In this document: positions 54,019 to 60,975 of the stretch, piece after piece
Numbering within the stretch: the stretch's first letter is position 1
How the letters are laid out: every line of letters starts with the position of its first letter
NCBI GenBank assembly: GCA_024403555.1
Contig: JAKSRP010000006.1
Location: 1-60,975, forward strand
Direction: 5' to 3'
Length of the DNA: 60,975 bases
Origin: Lachnospiraceae bacterium
GTDB lineage: Bacteria > Bacillota > Clostridia > Lachnospirales > Lachnospiraceae
Program-made: the position numbers and the translations under genes
The notes under the pieces: model-generated
Database searches by the model: none
What the model was told of the DNA's origin: nothing
What the model saw: the letters and a program-made list of their open reading frames with translations, nothing else

Positions 54019-54888
54019 ATGAAAATTGGCAGAAATGATCCATGTTGGTGTGGATGTGGTAAAAAATATAAAAAATGTCATGCGGCATTTGACGATAAAA
54101 TCGCAAAATTTGCAAGAGAAGGACATATCGTTCCTCCTCATGATATTATCAAGACGCCAGAAGATATTGAAGGAATTAAAGAAAGTGCAAAGATCAACAT
54201 TGCAGTACTTGATTATGTGGCAGAGCATATCGGACCTGGTGTTTCAACGGAAACAATTGATCAGTGGGTATATGATATTACCACTCAGATGGGTGGAATT
54301 CCAGCTCCGCTTAATTATTATGGATTCCCTAAGAGCGTATGTACTTCCATCGATGATGTAGTATGTCACGGTATTCCGGATGAAAATCGTATTTTACAGG
54401 AAGGGGAAATTGTCAATGTAGAGGTTTCCACTGTATACAAAGGATATTATTCTGATTCTTCCCGTATGTTTTGTATCGGTGAAGTATCTCCAGAAAAGAA
54501 AAAACTTGTAGAAGTTACAAAAGAGTGTGTAGAAATTGGTATTAAGAATGTAAAACCATGGACATTCTTAGGAGATATGGGTGAAGAAGTACATAACCAT
54601 GCAAAAGCAAATGGTTACAGCGTGGTTCGCGAAATTGGCGGTCATGGCATCGGTCTTGAATTCCATGAAGAACCATTTGTAAGCTATGTATCCAGAAAAG
54701 GAGAAGAAATGCTCATGGTACCTGGCATGGTATTTACGATTGAACCGATGGTAAATATGGGTAAAGCAGATGTTGAAACAAATGAAGAAGATGGATGGAC
54801 AGTAACAACTGCAGACGGACTTCCATCTGCACAGTGGGAAGTAACAGTATTAGTTACCGAAACAGGCTGTGAAGTATTAGTGTATTAA
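54019..54888 (+). CDS. map: type I methionine aminopeptidase with N-terminal SEC-C motif
   Basis: A 289-residue metalloenzyme that removes the start Met from proteins. The first 25 residues form a SEC-C zinc motif (GRNDPCWCGCGKKYKKCH), which may dock it on ribosomes, as the same motif ends SecA in this window. The catalytic domain has the metal ligands in VNVEVSTVYKGYYSDSSRMF, GHGIG and the FTIEPM block. AAAGGAAC precedes the ATG. Confidence 0.95.
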   Translation: MKIGRNDPCWCGCGKKYKKCHAAFDDKIAKFAREGHIVPPHDIIKTPEDIEGIKESAKINIAVLDYVAEHIGPGVSTETIDQWVYDITTQMGGIPAPLNYYGFPKSVCTSIDDVVCHGIPDENRILQEGEIVNVEVSTVYKGYYSDSSRMFCIGEVSPEKKKLVEVTKECVEIGIKNVKPWTFLGDMGEEVHNHAKANGYSVVREIGGHGIGLEFHEEPFVSYVSRKGEEMLMVPGMVFTIEPMVNMGKADVETNEEDGWTVTTADGLPSAQWEVTVLVTETGCEVLVY

Positions 54889-54905
54889 GTCAGGTAAAAA
54901 CGAAT

Positions 54906-55406
54906 ATGGGACATAAACTGACAAAACAAGATATCGAAAAAATGAAAGAAGAAATCGTACATCGAAAGGCCGTTGTACGAAAAGCAGCATTAGAAGACGT
55001 AAAAGAAGCTCGTGCACAGGGCGATCTCAGCGAAAATTTTGAATATAAAGCAGCGAAAAAGTTCAAAAATCAGAATGAAAGCAGAATTCGTTATTTGGAA
55101 CGAATGATTAAGAATGCAGAAATTTTTGAAGATACTTCAGGCGATGATGAAGTCGGAATGAATAATCGTGTGACTGTTTATTTTGAAGAAGACGATGAGG
55201 AAGAAGAATTTAAGATTGTAACAACCGTGCGAGGAGACAGTCTGCAAAACATCATCAGCATTGAATCCCCAATTGGGAAGGCGTTGCTTGGCAAAAAAGT
55301 TGGAGACCGTGTCTATGTAAAGGTGAATGACTCGTATGGATATTATCTTCAGATTCGTGCCATCGAAAAGACTACGGACGAAGATGAAGAGATCAGTCGC
55401 TACTAA
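54906..55406 (+). CDS. GreA/GreB-family transcription elongation factor
   Basis: A 166-residue factor. The N-terminal coiled coil (about 1-80) carries the tip region EARAQGDLSENFEYKAAKK with the acidic residues that stimulate RNA polymerase cleavage. The C-terminal FKBP-like domain includes IISIESPIGKALLGKKVGD. The length and tip fit a GreA paralogue; a true greA may be elsewhere. It has no strong ribosome-binding site and is 17 bases after map, so it may be translationally dependent on map. Confidence 0.88.
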   Translation: MGHKLTKQDIEKMKEEIVHRKAVVRKAALEDVKEARAQGDLSENFEYKAAKKFKNQNESRIRYLERMIKNAEIFEDTSGDDEVGMNNRVTVYFEEDDEEEEFKIVTTVRGDSLQNIISIESPIGKALLGKKVGDRVYVKVNDSYGYYLQIRAIEKTTDEDEEISRY

Positions 55407-55443
55407 TGCAGATATAAAAATACAGATATGAGGTATTTATAAC

Positions 55444-55950
55444 ATGAAATTTAGCACAAGAATTACAACAGGAGAGATTTTTCAGTTTTTGATGAGTCAT
55501 GCTTATGCAGGATTATCCGGAAAAATTGGTTTGGTGATCAGTTTCGTAGGGGCAGTATTATTTGTAAAAGCCCTTCCAGGCGGATTTGCAGGCAATGAAA
55601 CCAATATGCTTATTTATGCAATTCTGGCAGTAACATTTACCGTGATCAACCCATTCCTGTTGTTTACAAAAGCAAAAAAACAGAAACTGACAAATCCCGC
55701 TTACAAAACAGATATGGAATATGAACTTTCTGATGAAGGAATTCATCTTCAGGCAGCAGGACAGGAAGGGGATCTTCCATGGGATTATATTGTTCAGATC
55801 AGAGAGACAAAAGGACTTTATATTTTATATACAACCAGAATCAATGCATTTATCTGGCCGAAAAAGGATGTTAATTCTGACATCATGAAATATGCACTTG
55901 CGCATATCGATACAAATCAGGTAAAATTGCCAAAAAGTATGAGAGGTTAG
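55444..55950 (+). CDS. YcxB-like membrane protein
   Basis: A 168-residue protein with two TM segments (about 25-42 and 50-72) followed by a cytoplasmic domain of the YcxB type (TDMEYELSDEGIHLQ, DLPWDYIVQIRETKGLYILY, INAFIWPKKD). Family function is unknown. It begins 37 bases after the GreA-type gene and 3 bases before tsaE. Confidence 0.78.
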   Translation: MKFSTRITTGEIFQFLMSHAYAGLSGKIGLVISFVGAVLFVKALPGGFAGNETNMLIYAILAVTFTVINPFLLFTKAKKQKLTNPAYKTDMEYELSDEGIHLQAAGQEGDLPWDYIVQIRETKGLYILYTTRINAFIWPKKDVNSDIMKYALAHIDTNQVKLPKSMRG

Positions 55951-55953
55951 AGT

Positions 55954-56379
55954 ATGATTATTGACAGCTTAGAGACACTTGATACCTTCGAGCTGGGGAA
56001 AAAGCTTGGAAAAGAAGCAAAAGCAGGCCAGGTACTCTGTCTTTATGGGGATTTAGGGGTTGGAAAAACCGTATTTACCCAAGGGTTTGCCGAAGGTCTT
56101 GAAATAGAAGAACCAATCAGTTCACCGACATTTACGATTGTGCAGGTATATGAGGAGGGCAGACTTCCGTTTTATCATTTTGATGTATACCGAATCGGTG
56201 ATATTGAAGAGATGGATGAGATTGGTTATGAAGATTATGTTTACGGTGAGGGTGTTACCCTTATTGAGTGGGCAAATCTGATTGAAGAGATTCTTCCGGA
56301 TCACTATATGACTGTGACGATTGAGAAGGATTTAGACAGAGGATTCGACTATCGAAGAATCACAGTGGAGGAAAGATAA
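55954..56379 (+). CDS. tsaE: tRNA t6A biosynthesis ATPase TsaE
   Basis: A 141-residue P-loop protein, part of the TsaBDE complex that adds threonylcarbamoyl to A37 of ANN-reading tRNAs. Walker A is GDLGVGKTVFTQG, followed by SSPTFTIV and the FDVYRIGD block. It starts a run with tsaB, rimI, an RNase Z gene and tsaD. The next gene starts 1 base after its stop. Confidence 0.94.
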   Translation: MIIDSLETLDTFELGKKLGKEAKAGQVLCLYGDLGVGKTVFTQGFAEGLEIEEPISSPTFTIVQVYEEGRLPFYHFDVYRIGDIEEMDEIGYEDYVYGEGVTLIEWANLIEEILPDHYMTVTIEKDLDRGFDYRRITVEER

Positions 56380-56380
56380 T

Positions 56381-57085
56381 ATGAAATTATTAGTATTAGA
56401 CAGCTCCGGGATGGTGGCTTCTGTTGCGATTATGACAGAAGATGCCTTAATCGGAGAATATACCATGAATCATAAAAAAACACATTCTCAAACTCTGCTT
56501 CCAATGTTAGATGAAGTGGTCAAGATGACAGAAACAGATCTTGAAACTATCGATGCCATTGCGATTGCAAAGGGTCCGGGCTCCTTTACCGGTCTTCGTA
56601 TTGGATCTGCGACTGCAAAAGGACTTGGAATGGCACTTGGTAAGCCAATCGTATCTGTGCCAACCATTGACGCGATTGCCTATAATCTTTTTGAAAGTGA
56701 TAAGGTCATCTGTCCGATCATGGACGCAAGAAGAAGCAATGTGTATACCGGAACTTATGAATGGAAAGATGGCACATTTTCTGTAATAGAAGAGCAGTGT
56801 GCAAGAAGTATTGCGGAAACAATCGAGGCAATCAATGCAATTTGCCGTCCGGTCATCTTTTTAGGCGATGCTGTTCCACTTCATAAAGAGCTTATTTTAG
56901 CAAATATTTCTGTGCCGGTTTCTTTTGCTCCACCTCACCTGTTACGTCAGCGTGCGGGCGCAGTGGGAAGTCTTGCTATGGAATATTATAAAGCGGGAAT
57001 TGTGGAATCTGCGAGAGAACATGGACCAGATTATCTGAAAAAATCTCAGGCAGAGAGAGAAAGAGAAGAAAGAAATGCAAATTAG
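56381..57085 (+). CDS. tsaB: tRNA t6A biosynthesis scaffold TsaB
   Basis: A 234-residue ASKHA-fold protein without catalytic residues that pairs with TsaD. LLVLDSSGMVASVAI, the HSQTLLPMLDEVV segment and AKGPGSFTGLRIGSATAKG are the family blocks. It overlaps rimI by 11 bases. Confidence 0.94.
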   Translation: MKLLVLDSSGMVASVAIMTEDALIGEYTMNHKKTHSQTLLPMLDEVVKMTETDLETIDAIAIAKGPGSFTGLRIGSATAKGLGMALGKPIVSVPTIDAIAYNLFESDKVICPIMDARRSNVYTGTYEWKDGTFSVIEEQCARSIAETIEAINAICRPVIFLGDAVPLHKELILANISVPVSFAPPHLLRQRAGAVGSLAMEYYKAGIVESAREHGPDYLKKSQAEREREERNAN

Positions 57086-57518
57086 ACCTTATAAAGTGGA
57101 AGATCTGGCACAAGTCGTAGCTTTGGATGAACTTTGCTTTCATGACTTCTGGTCAGAAAATAACTGGAAAGGCACAATGGGGACAGACTCCTATGCTTGC
57201 TTCGTGTTAGAAGAAGTGGATGGGAAACTAGCAGGCTTTATCCTGATTTCTTATTTGGGAGATGAGGGGGAACTGTTAAAAATCTGTGTTGCACCAGACA
57301 ACCGTAAAAAAGGACTGGGAAGTCTGCTGCTTGATAAAGCGATAGAAAGCTGGCAGGCATCTGGGGTACAGACGGTTTTCTTAGAAGTAAGAGAGAGTAA
57401 TGTATCTGCACGCGCTTTATATAGAAAGAAAGGATTTGCAGAAATAGGTATTCGTAAGAATTATTATGACAGACCAAAAGAGCATGCTGTGATTGAACAG
57501 GCGACTTTTTCGCTTTGA
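57075..57518 (+). CDS. rimI: ribosomal-protein-alanine N-acetyltransferase
   Basis: A 147-residue GNAT enzyme. The acetyl-CoA loop is in ICVAPDNRKKGLGSLLLDKA (about 74-93), with FLEVRESNVSARALYRKKGFAEIGIRKNYY split over the C-terminal half. RimI acetylates S18 in E. coli and commonly lies beside tsaB; the actual target here is unknown. Confidence 0.92.
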   Translation: MQIRPYKVEDLAQVVALDELCFHDFWSENNWKGTMGTDSYACFVLEEVDGKLAGFILISYLGDEGELLKICVAPDNRKKGLGSLLLDKAIESWQASGVQTVFLEVRESNVSARALYRKKGFAEIGIRKNYYDRPKEHAVIEQATFSL

Positions 57519-57532
57519 TGATACCTTTGTTT

Positions 57533-57563
57533 TTTACACGAGCATGTATCATTAACATATAAT
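57533..57563 (+). promoter_or_regulatory. possible promoter for the RNase Z-tsaD-ispD genes
   Basis: TTTACA (57533-57538) and TATAAT (57558-57563) with a long 19-base spacer. The gap between rimI and the next gene is 75 bases, larger than others in this run. Confidence 0.4.
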
Positions 57564-57593
57564 ATAGATGAACATAGATAGAAAGGAAACGTT

Positions 57594-58505
57594 ATGCTTG
57601 ATGTTTGCTTACTGGGAACTGGTGGTATGATGCCACTTCCTTATCGTTATCTTACATCGTTGATGGCAAGATTTAACGGCAGCAGTATTTTAATTGACTG
57701 TGGTGAGGGAACCCAGGTTTCCATTAAAGAAAAAGGATGGAGCTTAAAGCCGATCGATGTGATTTGTTTTACGCATTATCATGCAGATCATATTAGTGGA
57801 CTTCCAGGGCTTTTACTTGGAATTGGCAATACAGAGAGAACAGAACCGATTTTAATGATCGGACCACGTGGTCTTGCCCATGTAGTAAATTCTCTTCGTG
57901 TGATTGCCCCAGAGCTTCCATTTGAAATAAAATTTTTAGAATTAACCGAGAATATTCAGTCCATCCAAATGGAAGGGTATGAAATTGAAGCCTTTCGTGT
58001 TCAACATGGAATTGCCTGCTATGGATACAGCATTAAGATTCCTCGCGCAGGTAAATTTGATGTAGCAAAGGCGAAAGAAAATAATGTTCCATTAAAATGC
58101 TGGAATATGCTCCAAAAAGGCAATGTGGTAGAAATGGACGGTGTGACTTATACACCAGATATGGTTCTGGGTGGAGAACGTAAAGGATTAAAGCTTACCT
58201 ATACGACAGATACCCGTCCGATTCCTCGTATCGCAGAGTGCGCAAAGGGTGCAGATCTTTTTATCTGTGAAGGCATGTATGGAGAAGAAGAAAAACTTGC
58301 AAAAGCAAGAGAACATAAACATATGACATTTTATGAAGCTGCACAGCTTGCGAAAAATGCAGAGGTTAGCGAGATGTGGCTGACCCATTACAGTCCTTCT
58401 CTGGTTCGTCCGGAACCATTTATGGCAAAGGTGAAATCGATTTTTCCAAAGGCCAAGGCAGGAAAGGACCGTAAATCTGTGACGCTTACATTTGAGGAAG
58501 AATAA
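57594..58505 (+). CDS. rnz: ribonuclease Z-type metallo-beta-lactamase-fold tRNA 3' processing enzyme
   Basis: A 303-residue zinc hydrolase. The metal motif is THYHADHISGLPGLL, with IDCGEGTQ before it, YTTDTRP in the middle and the late LTHYSPS histidine. RNase Z trims tRNA 3' trailers, which fits tRNA genes here that lack encoded CCA. It sits inside the t6A gene run. GGAAAC precedes the ATG. Confidence 0.92.
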   Translation: MLDVCLLGTGGMMPLPYRYLTSLMARFNGSSILIDCGEGTQVSIKEKGWSLKPIDVICFTHYHADHISGLPGLLLGIGNTERTEPILMIGPRGLAHVVNSLRVIAPELPFEIKFLELTENIQSIQMEGYEIEAFRVQHGIACYGYSIKIPRAGKFDVAKAKENNVPLKCWNMLQKGNVVEMDGVTYTPDMVLGGERKGLKLTYTTDTRPIPRIAECAKGADLFICEGMYGEEEKLAKAREHKHMTFYEAAQLAKNAEVSEMWLTHYSPSLVRPEPFMAKVKSIFPKAKAGKDRKSVTLTFEEE

Positions 58506-58517
58506 AGGGAGAATATT

Positions 58518-59540
58518 ATGGAAGAACAGATTAAAATTCTTGCAATTGAATCCTCCTGCGACGAAACAGCAGCGGCTGTCGTTGTAAATGGGAGAGAAGT
58601 AAAATCGAATGTGATTTCTTCTCAGATTGAACTGCATAAATTATATGGAGGCGTTGTTCCTGAGATTGCTTCCAGAAAACATATTGAAAAAATCAATCAG
58701 GTAATTGAAGAAGCCTTAGAAGAGGCCGGTGAGACCTTAGATTCCATTGATGCAGTTGCAGTTACCTATGGACCAGGGCTTGTTGGTGCTCTTTTAGTTG
58801 GCGTGGCAGAAGCAAAAGCCATTGCTTATGCAAAAAAGAAACCATTAGTCGGGGTTCATCATATTGAGGGACATATCAGTGCTAACTATATTGAACATAA
58901 AGACTTAGAACCACCATTTATGTGTCTTGTTGCTTCCGGTGGACATTCTCATCTTGTAAAAGTAATTGACTACGGTAAATATGAAATTATCGGTCGAACA
59001 AGAGATGATGCTGCAGGAGAAGCATTTGACAAAGTGGCCCGCGCAATTGGTCTTGGTTATCCTGGCGGCCCGAAAATTGACAAATTAGCCCGTGAAGGAG
59101 ACAAAAAGGCGATTACCTTCCCACAGGCAAAGGTAAATGGTGCGCCAAATGATTTTAGTTTTAGCGGACTGAAATCTGCTGTGTTAAATTATCTGAATAA
59201 ATGCAAGATGCAGAATGTAGAGGTAAATAAAGCAGATGTTGCTGCTTCCTTCCAGGAATCTGTTGTAGATGTGTTATCAGAACACGCAATAAATGCTGCT
59301 CTAGAACATGGTTTAGATAAGGTGGCAATTGCGGGCGGTGTTGCCTCAAACAGTGCACTTCGTGCAAAAATGGCAGAAAAATGTGAAAAACATCACTTAA
59401 AATTCTATTATCCATCTCCGGTTTTATGTACGGATAATGCTGCAATGATTGGGGCTGCTGGATATTATGATTATAAAAAAGGCATCAGAGACGGACTTGA
59501 TTTAAACGCGGTACCGAATTTGAAGATCGGTCAGCGATAA
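58518..59540 (+). CDS. tsaD: tRNA N6-threonylcarbamoyladenosine transferase TsaD
   Basis: A 340-residue enzyme of the t6A complex. [14 protein letters not shown] starts it; the metal histidines are in [20 protein letters not shown] and the [16 protein letters not shown] block follow, then [11 protein letters not shown] and a late metal-site Asp in [20 protein letters not shown] precedes the ATG. Confidence 0.96.
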   Translation: MEEQIKILAIESSCDETAAAVVVNGREVKSNVISSQIELHKLYGGVVPEIASRKHIEKINQVIEEALEEAGETLDSIDAVAVTYGPGLVGALLVGVAEAKAIAYAKKKPLVGVHHIEGHISANYIEHKDLEPPFMCLVASGGHSHLVKVIDYGKYEIIGRTRDDAAGEAFDKVARAIGLGYPGGPKIDKLAREGDKKAITFPQAKVNGAPNDFSFSGLKSAVLNYLNKCKMQNVEVNKADVAASFQESVVDVLSEHAINAALEHGLDKVAIAGGVASNSALRAKMAEKCEKHHLKFYYPSPVLCTDNAAMIGAAGYYDYKKGIRDGLDLNAVPNLKIGQR

Positions 59541-59550
59541 AGGAGTTTTT

Positions 59551-60336
59551 ATGAAAAAAGAAAAAATCGTTGCAATTGTCCTGGCGGCAGGTGAGGGGAA
59601 ACGTATGGGAAGTGGTATCCCTAAACAGTATATGATTATCAAATCCCGTCCAATGGTATATTATTCATTGAAAGTTTTTCAGGAAAGTGAAGTAGATGAA
59701 ATTGTTCTCGTAACAGGAGAAGATGAAATCAAGTACTGTAAGCAGTATATCGTGGATAAATATCATTTTACAAAGGTTACGCAGATTGTGGCAGGTGGAA
59801 GTGAACGCTATGAGTCTGTATATCATGGACTTCAGGCTGTGGAAGATGTGGATTATGTATTGATTCATGACTGCGCTCGTCCGATGATCAATCAGAGAAT
59901 TGTTACGGATTCGATTCGTGGTGCAAAACAGTTTCATGCCTGTGTAATCGCTGTACCTGCAAAAGATACCATTAAAGTTGTGGATATCAATGGATACGCG
60001 AAAGAAACTCCGCCAAGAAAAGATTTGTGGGTAGTTCAGACTCCACAGAGCTTTGAATATGATATTGTCAAAAAAGCCTATGAAAAGTTGATCGAAGTAG
60101 GAGATACGACTGCTACGGACGACGCTATGGTAGTAGAACGTTACAGTGGTGTAAAAGTAAAAATGATGATCGGCTCTTATGACAATATTAAAGTAACAAC
60201 TCCAGAAGATGTAAAAACCTGTATGGCTTTCCTTCGGACACGAAAAGTTTTTCATGCATTACATGAAATTCATGACCGAATTATCTGGGTACAGATGAAG
60301 TTATATCAGATGAGTTATCATATGAGAAGGAAATAG
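59551..60336 (+). CDS. ispD: 2-C-methyl-D-erythritol 4-phosphate cytidylyltransferase
   Basis: A 261-residue enzyme of the MEP isoprenoid pathway that makes CDP-methylerythritol. The CTP loop is VLAAGEGKRMGSGIPKQYM; VIHDCARPM, the VVQTPQSF motif and TTATDDAMVVERYSG are family blocks. The basic C-terminal extension of about 25 residues (QMKLYQMSYHMRRK) is longer than in common IspD. Some homologues act in wall-teichoic-acid sugar activation (TarI-like), so the MEP assignment is likely but not certain. AAAGGAG precedes the ATG. Confidence 0.85.
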   Translation: MKKEKIVAIVLAAGEGKRMGSGIPKQYMIIKSRPMVYYSLKVFQESEVDEIVLVTGEDEIKYCKQYIVDKYHFTKVTQIVAGGSERYESVYHGLQAVEDVDYVLIHDCARPMINQRIVTDSIRGAKQFHACVIAVPAKDTIKVVDINGYAKETPPRKDLWVVQTPQSFEYDIVKKAYEKLIEVGDTTATDDAMVVERYSGVKVKMMIGSYDNIKVTTPEDVKTCMAFLRTRKVFHALHEIHDRIIWVQMKLYQMSYHMRRK

Positions 60337-60359
60337 TGGTCGACATTTTTAGGTGCAAA

Positions 60360-60443
60360 TGTGGACAAAGTGTGCATAAACTGTTGGTAAATCCGTGGAT
60401 TATGTGGGTAATTTGTGGATTTACCAGCTTTTTTCGTGGATAA
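60360..60443 (-). promoter_or_regulatory. second cluster of DnaA-box-like sites
   Basis: Five nine-mers in the same orientation are each one mismatch, or nearly, from TTATCCACA read on the minus strand. They are TGTGGACAA (60360-60368), CGTGGATTA (60394-60402), TGTGGGTAA (60403-60411), TGTGGATTT (60414-60422) and CGTGGATAA (60435-60443). An AT-rich stretch follows (60441-60470). The gap 60337-60679 carries no credible gene, only these sites, two promoters and a leader. Confidence 0.45.
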
Positions 60444-60473
60444 AAATCTTTTAAAAAAACTTCAAAAAAAGTG

Positions 60474-60502
60474 TTGACTTTTGTATTTTTGGATGGTAAT
60501 AT
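60474..60502 (+). promoter_or_regulatory. stable-RNA promoter P1
   Basis: TTGACT (60474-60479), 17 bases, TAATAT (60497-60502) with TGG before the -10. It drives a leader of about 170 bases to the first tRNA-Ser. Confidence 0.7.
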
Positions 60503-60620
60503 ATCACTTGTCGCTAAGGAAAACACAGCAGCGTTGGTTCGCAAGAGCTGATTTCGAGGCGAAAAAACATATGAGTAAATATGCGATCTTGAAGGATTAT
60601 AAAAAAGATGAAAAAAGCTC

Positions 60621-60649
60621 TTGACAAGCACTGAGAAGTCTGATAAGAT
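60621..60649 (+). promoter_or_regulatory. stable-RNA promoter P2
   Basis: TTGACA (60621-60626), 17 bases, TAAGAT (60644-60649) with TGA before the -10. Tandem P1/P2 promoters are typical of rRNA/tRNA operons. Confidence 0.8.
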
Positions 60650-60679
60650 AGATGAAGTGCTGACGCGAGGAAGCAACTT

Positions 60680-60765
60680 GGAGAGGTGTCCGAGCGGTTT
60701 AAGGAGCTAGTCTTGAAAACTAGTGATCCTGAAAGGGACCGTGGGTTCGAATCCCACCCTCTCCG
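60680..60765 (+). tRNA. tRNA-Ser (TGA anticodon)
   Basis: An 86-nt class II tRNA: acceptor GGAGAGG/CCTCTCC, anticodon stem CTAGT/ACTAG with loop CTTGAAA (anticodon TGA at 60714-60716), a long variable arm (GATCCTGAAAGGGACC region) and T-arm GGGTTCGAATCCC. CCA is not encoded. Confidence 0.96.
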
Positions 60766-60805
60766 GTCATTACAACTAAACATTGTAATCATATTTAACT
60801 TACTT

Positions 60806-60894
60806 GGAGAAGTACCCAAGTGGTTGAAGGGGCTCGCCTGGAAAGCGGGTAGGTCGTTAATAGCGGCGCGAGGGTTCAAATCCCTCCTTCTCCG
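60806..60894 (+). tRNA. tRNA-Ser (GGA anticodon)
   Basis: An 89-nt class II tRNA: acceptor GGAGAAG/CTTCTCC, anticodon stem CTCGC/GCGGG with loop CTGGAAA (anticodon GGA at 60840-60842), a long variable arm and T-arm GGGTTCAAATCCC. CCA is not encoded. It lies 40 bases after the first tRNA-Ser without a terminator between, so the two share a transcript. Confidence 0.96.
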
Positions 60895-60975
60895 TTGGAT
60901 TTTTTCCAAACAGTAAGAATCGAACATTGAAAACTAAACAATCACAGATCCTTGAAAATTCTAATGAGATTTTCA
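60895..60975 (+). promoter_or_regulatory. probable rRNA operon leader with boxA-like element
   Basis: After the tRNA pair there is no terminator. ATTGAAAACTAAACAA (from about 60927) resembles the boxA/antitermination leader (TTTGAAAACTGAA type) that precedes 16S rRNA in Firmicutes. A 16S rRNA gene would be expected shortly after the window edge, but none of it is visible. Confidence 0.45.

Noticed and set aside
59665..60255. Long minus-strand open frame (196 codons) opposite ispD
   Set aside because: It is opposite a well-supported gene, has no family-like motifs and reads as an antisense shadow rich in Phe/Tyr/His.
60571..60624. 17-codon reading frame (MSKYAILKDYKK...) with GAGGCG upstream in the tRNA leader
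   Set aside because: It overlaps the -35 of P2 and is short and Lys-rich as expected by chance in AT-rich DNA. There is no reason for a leader peptide before tRNA genes.
1..60975. CRISPR array, insertion sequence or prophage
   Set aside because: No regularly spaced repeats, transposase or integrase motifs, or phage structural genes were seen; the helicase with a Cas4-like domain has no Cas neighbours.

Overview
The window reads as chromosomal DNA of an anaerobic, low-GC, Gram-positive Clostridia species, most likely a member of the Lachnospiraceae. This is inferred from gene content: class III (oxygen-sensitive) ribonucleotide reductase, a CBS/DRTGG family II pyrophosphatase, HPr kinase with a Crh-like HPr, long-form HPF, methionine aminopeptidase with a SEC-C zinc finger, VanRS-like signalling and BspA-type leucine-rich repeat surface proteins. 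Promoters are clear SigA types, often with an extended -10 TGn. Nearly all genes lie on the + strand; degV (12.8-13.7 kb) is the only convincing minus-strand gene.

Layout. 0-3.8 kb: secreted and accessory genes (NlpC/P60 hydrolase behind a WalR-type box; a secreted helveticin J-like protein paired with a BspA-like LRR protein). 3.8-8.7 kb: a DnaA-box cluster, then hpf, secA and prfB. 8.7-11.7 kb: an aspartate-family operon (ACT protein, hom, lysC). 11.7-15.3 kb: GH25 lysozyme, degV, cysK and a phosphopantetheinyl transferase. 15.5-18.5 kb: a polar amino acid ABC transporter whose binding domains and permease are fused in an unusual permuted, duplicated order. 18.5-19.15 kb: a gene-free stretch with a complete, structured, probably noncoding transcript. 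19.15-28.9 kb: an FtsX/MacB-type exporter, a purine permease, an unknown protein, a VanRS-like two-component system and pyrophosphatase. 28.9-29.05 kb: a 139-bp imperfect palindrome that copies the end of the pyrophosphatase gene. 29.1-34.9 kb: a helicase with an N-terminal nuclease-like domain, queF, dus and uvrC. 34.9-39.1 kb: hprK, murB, rapZ, whiA, a Crh-like gene and tRNA-Thr. 39.1-43.4 kb: a two-subunit chromate-type transporter, then an NrdR-type operator and nrdD, a 52-residue glycyl-radical mini-gene and nrdG. 43.5-52.1 kb: a ten-gene Mrp/Mbh-like cation/proton antiporter operon. 52.2-60.3 kb: gltX, map, a GreA-family gene, a YcxB-like gene, the t6A genes tsaE/tsaB/tsaD with rimI and an RNase Z gene, then ispD. 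The end carries more DnaA-box-like sites, two tandem strong promoters, two tRNA-Ser genes and what looks like the leader of a ribosomal RNA operon just beyond the window.

How the parts fit. Much of the window is core housekeeping: secretion, translation release and hibernation, tRNA modification, wall synthesis, DNA repair and carbon-catabolite signalling. The most unusual items are the NrdD enzyme whose glycyl-radical loop is a separate small gene, the permuted tandem binding-protein/permease fusion, the orphan structured transcript, the large palindrome, the Crh protein with Glu at position 15, and a Walker A-like loop in the last Mrp-type subunit. I saw no CRISPR array, insertion sequence, transposase or prophage. 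All family assignments come from motif recognition in the sequence; no search was run.
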